Shown in pieces: positions 63,191 to 64,000 of a stretch of DNA of 64,000 nt. A model generated the notes under the pieces. That model saw only the letters and a program-made list of their open reading frames with translations, did not search any database and was not told the origin of the DNA. A program made the translations under genes and the position numbers. Each line of letters opens with the position of its first letter. The stretch's first letter is position 1. Origin of the DNA: Tetradesmus obliquus (lineage: Eukaryota; Chlorophyta; Chlorophyceae; Sphaeropleales; Scenedesmaceae); contig CP126194.1 in the NCBI GenBank assembly GCA_030272155.1, forward strand, positions 3,897,501 to 3,961,500, given 5' to 3'.

Positions 63191-64000
63191 CAGTGCAGAT
63201 GAGGCATGATGTGTAGCCACGTGCAGAGACCACCAGCAAGCATGCAGCATGCAGCACTGCCAACATGCTGCTGGAAGTCACGCCCTGCCTCAAGCAGTTG
63301 AGAGTAAACAGCTACCGTTTTACGCTGAAGCACCAACACTAGCTAACATATCCCATTCTTCAAGCAAGCACTCGCACACCTGCTCTGCACAGGGTTTGTG
63401 CCGTCCAGCAGCGGTACAGCCTGCTTCAGCAGCAGCGGCAGCACTGCCTCCGGCTGCGCTGCTGCCAGCGCTGCGAGGCATCGTGCTGCTGCCAACCGAA
63501 CTGCTGCATTGCTGTGCCGTAGGCAGCTGGCGAGCTGCGGCAGCAGCAGCAGCGCCTGCGGCACTAAACTGGCGTGCAGCGAAGGCACTACCACCTTCAC
63601 CACCTGCAGCACACCAAGATGAAGCGTAACTTTGTCAGACGCAGGCACTAGAAGCTGGTGCAGAAGAAGACTGCTTCCAGTGTACTGCAGGACGACACTG
63701 TGCAGCAAATGATGCTGCTTTAAGCTGCCAACACACCGAACCATACTCCCTGCATTCCAGGGTATGCACTCCTCAGCTGCCCTTCTCCAACTTTTGAAGC
63801 AATTTGCGCGCTGTAGCCACACCTCAAAGACATACATCATTTCCAGGGCATTACTCATTGTCACCACCCACCTGCATCGCATGGATGAGGCCTTGAGGGT
63901 CGCCCTCTGGTCCCCCATCCACCCCAGCAGCAGCAGCCAGCGCCCCATACATCTGGCCCCACACAGCCGGCAGCACTTCAAACAGCGCAGCACCAAAGCG
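59026..64000 (-). CDS. MOT1: TATA-binding-protein-associated Snf2 ATPase Mot1/BTAF1, C-terminal part
   Basis: This nuclear Snf2-family ATPase strips TBP from DNA. The 5' part lies beyond 64000. Exons in transcript order are 64000-63872, 63603-63380, 63114-62811, 62501-61817, 61435-61188, 60959-60372, 59919-59749 and 59409-59026; phases agree (910 residues visible). HEAT-type helices come first ([20 protein letters not shown] matches BTAF1 closely). The ATPase follows: [13 protein letters not shown], Walker [13 protein letters not shown] box, LSGTPIHN, and DFLMPGFLG before the second lobe. Helicase-C motifs are [43 protein letters not shown] and DRAHRIGQ. The C-terminus has the Mot1-typical LLDLFGTP then [12 protein letters not shown]. 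Gln/Ala tracts expand the region after Walker A and after SEVTSTLTQ. Three of its junctions have decoy copies in introns. Confidence 0.95.
60091..60160 (-). pseudogene. decoy copy of a Mot1 acceptor and exon start
   Basis: The intron end and exon start of the exon beginning at 59919 recur 176 bp upstream. The CAGCCGCAGGCAG intron block (59942 and 60118) and the CCTGCGC acceptor block (exon starts 59919 and 60095) share exactly the same offset. The decoy frame [11 protein letters not shown] is a diverged version of [15 protein letters not shown]. Confidence 0.75.
60264..60302 (-). pseudogene. decoy copy of a Mot1 exon end
   Basis: GGCGTGGTGCACCGCTTCAA then CAGCAATGCCATTGAG repeats the end of the exon whose donor is at 60372, 108 bp further into the intron. 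The decoy has lost the GT at the matching position (GAG|ATG). Confidence 0.78.
61683..61720 (-). pseudogene. decoy copy of a Mot1 exon end and donor
   Basis: The true exon end DFLMPGFLG (donor at 61817) has a copy [10 protein letters not shown] 134 bp downstream in the intron. The decoy keeps a good donor (GGCAG|GTGCGT). Confidence 0.85.
62724..62790. repeat. (ATGCT)n and (CTCTG)n microsatellites in a Mot1 intron
   Basis: Several ATGCT units are followed by several CTCTG units, next to a Mot1 donor at 62811. Confidence 0.85.

Overview
This window reads as nuclear DNA of a green alga. Nearly every gene is broken into many short exons joined by GT-AG introns. Exons carry long CAG-type tracts (poly-Gln, poly-Ala or poly-Ser depending on frame), introns carry CTG tracts on the sense strand, and the gene set is eukaryotic, including a chloroplast transit peptide. 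The repeat style and base composition suggest a chlorophyte such as a volvocalean or sphaeroplealean alga; that placement is inference. I saw no bacterial operons, CRISPR arrays, rRNA or tRNA genes.

Layout. 1-2916 (+): 3' part of a class A FAD monooxygenase with a coding 39-bp minisatellite. 3398-5653 (-): 2-oxoglutarate/Fe(II) dioxygenase with a GC-AG intron. 6491-12302 (+): 988-residue coiled-coil protein in 14 exons, divergent from the dioxygenase. 13511-14456 (+): 3' exons of a small polytopic membrane protein. 16002-17600 (-): peptidyl-tRNA hydrolase. 18121-22748 (-): diflavin reductase of the NDOR1/Tah18 type. 23765-24582 (-): small plastid-targeted membrane protein, divergent from 24957-31928 (+), a ~1569-residue SET-like, Gln-rich chromatin protein. 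34370-39384 (-): F-box/leucine-rich-repeat protein. 41650-43143 (+): RING-CH protein. 43144-48711: gene-poor, repeat-bearing. 48712-51547 (-): unrecognised protein with a second GC-AG intron. 51548-54562: gene-poor, with a 0.76-kb tandem duplication interrupted by a small mobile element. 54563-57620 (-): secreted fasciclin-domain protein. 59026-64000 (-): C-terminal part of the Mot1/BTAF1 Snf2 ATPase, running off the window.

The genes do not form one pathway. They are ordinary housekeeping and regulatory genes: cytosolic Fe-S electron supply, peptidyl-tRNA recycling, TBP turnover, ubiquitin ligation and chromatin.

No new multi-gene system was found. The most unusual signals concern gene structure. 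First, eight exon/intron junctions in five genes have a diverged tandem copy in the adjoining intron, 94-281 bp away; the acceptor-side copies mostly run into a stop codon. Second, about 14 of roughly 67 placed introns have a sense-strand (CTG)n tract at or just before the acceptor. Third, there are two strong GC-AG introns. Fourth, a small insertion with an apparent 5-bp target duplication can be compared with its empty site in the neighbouring tandem copy.
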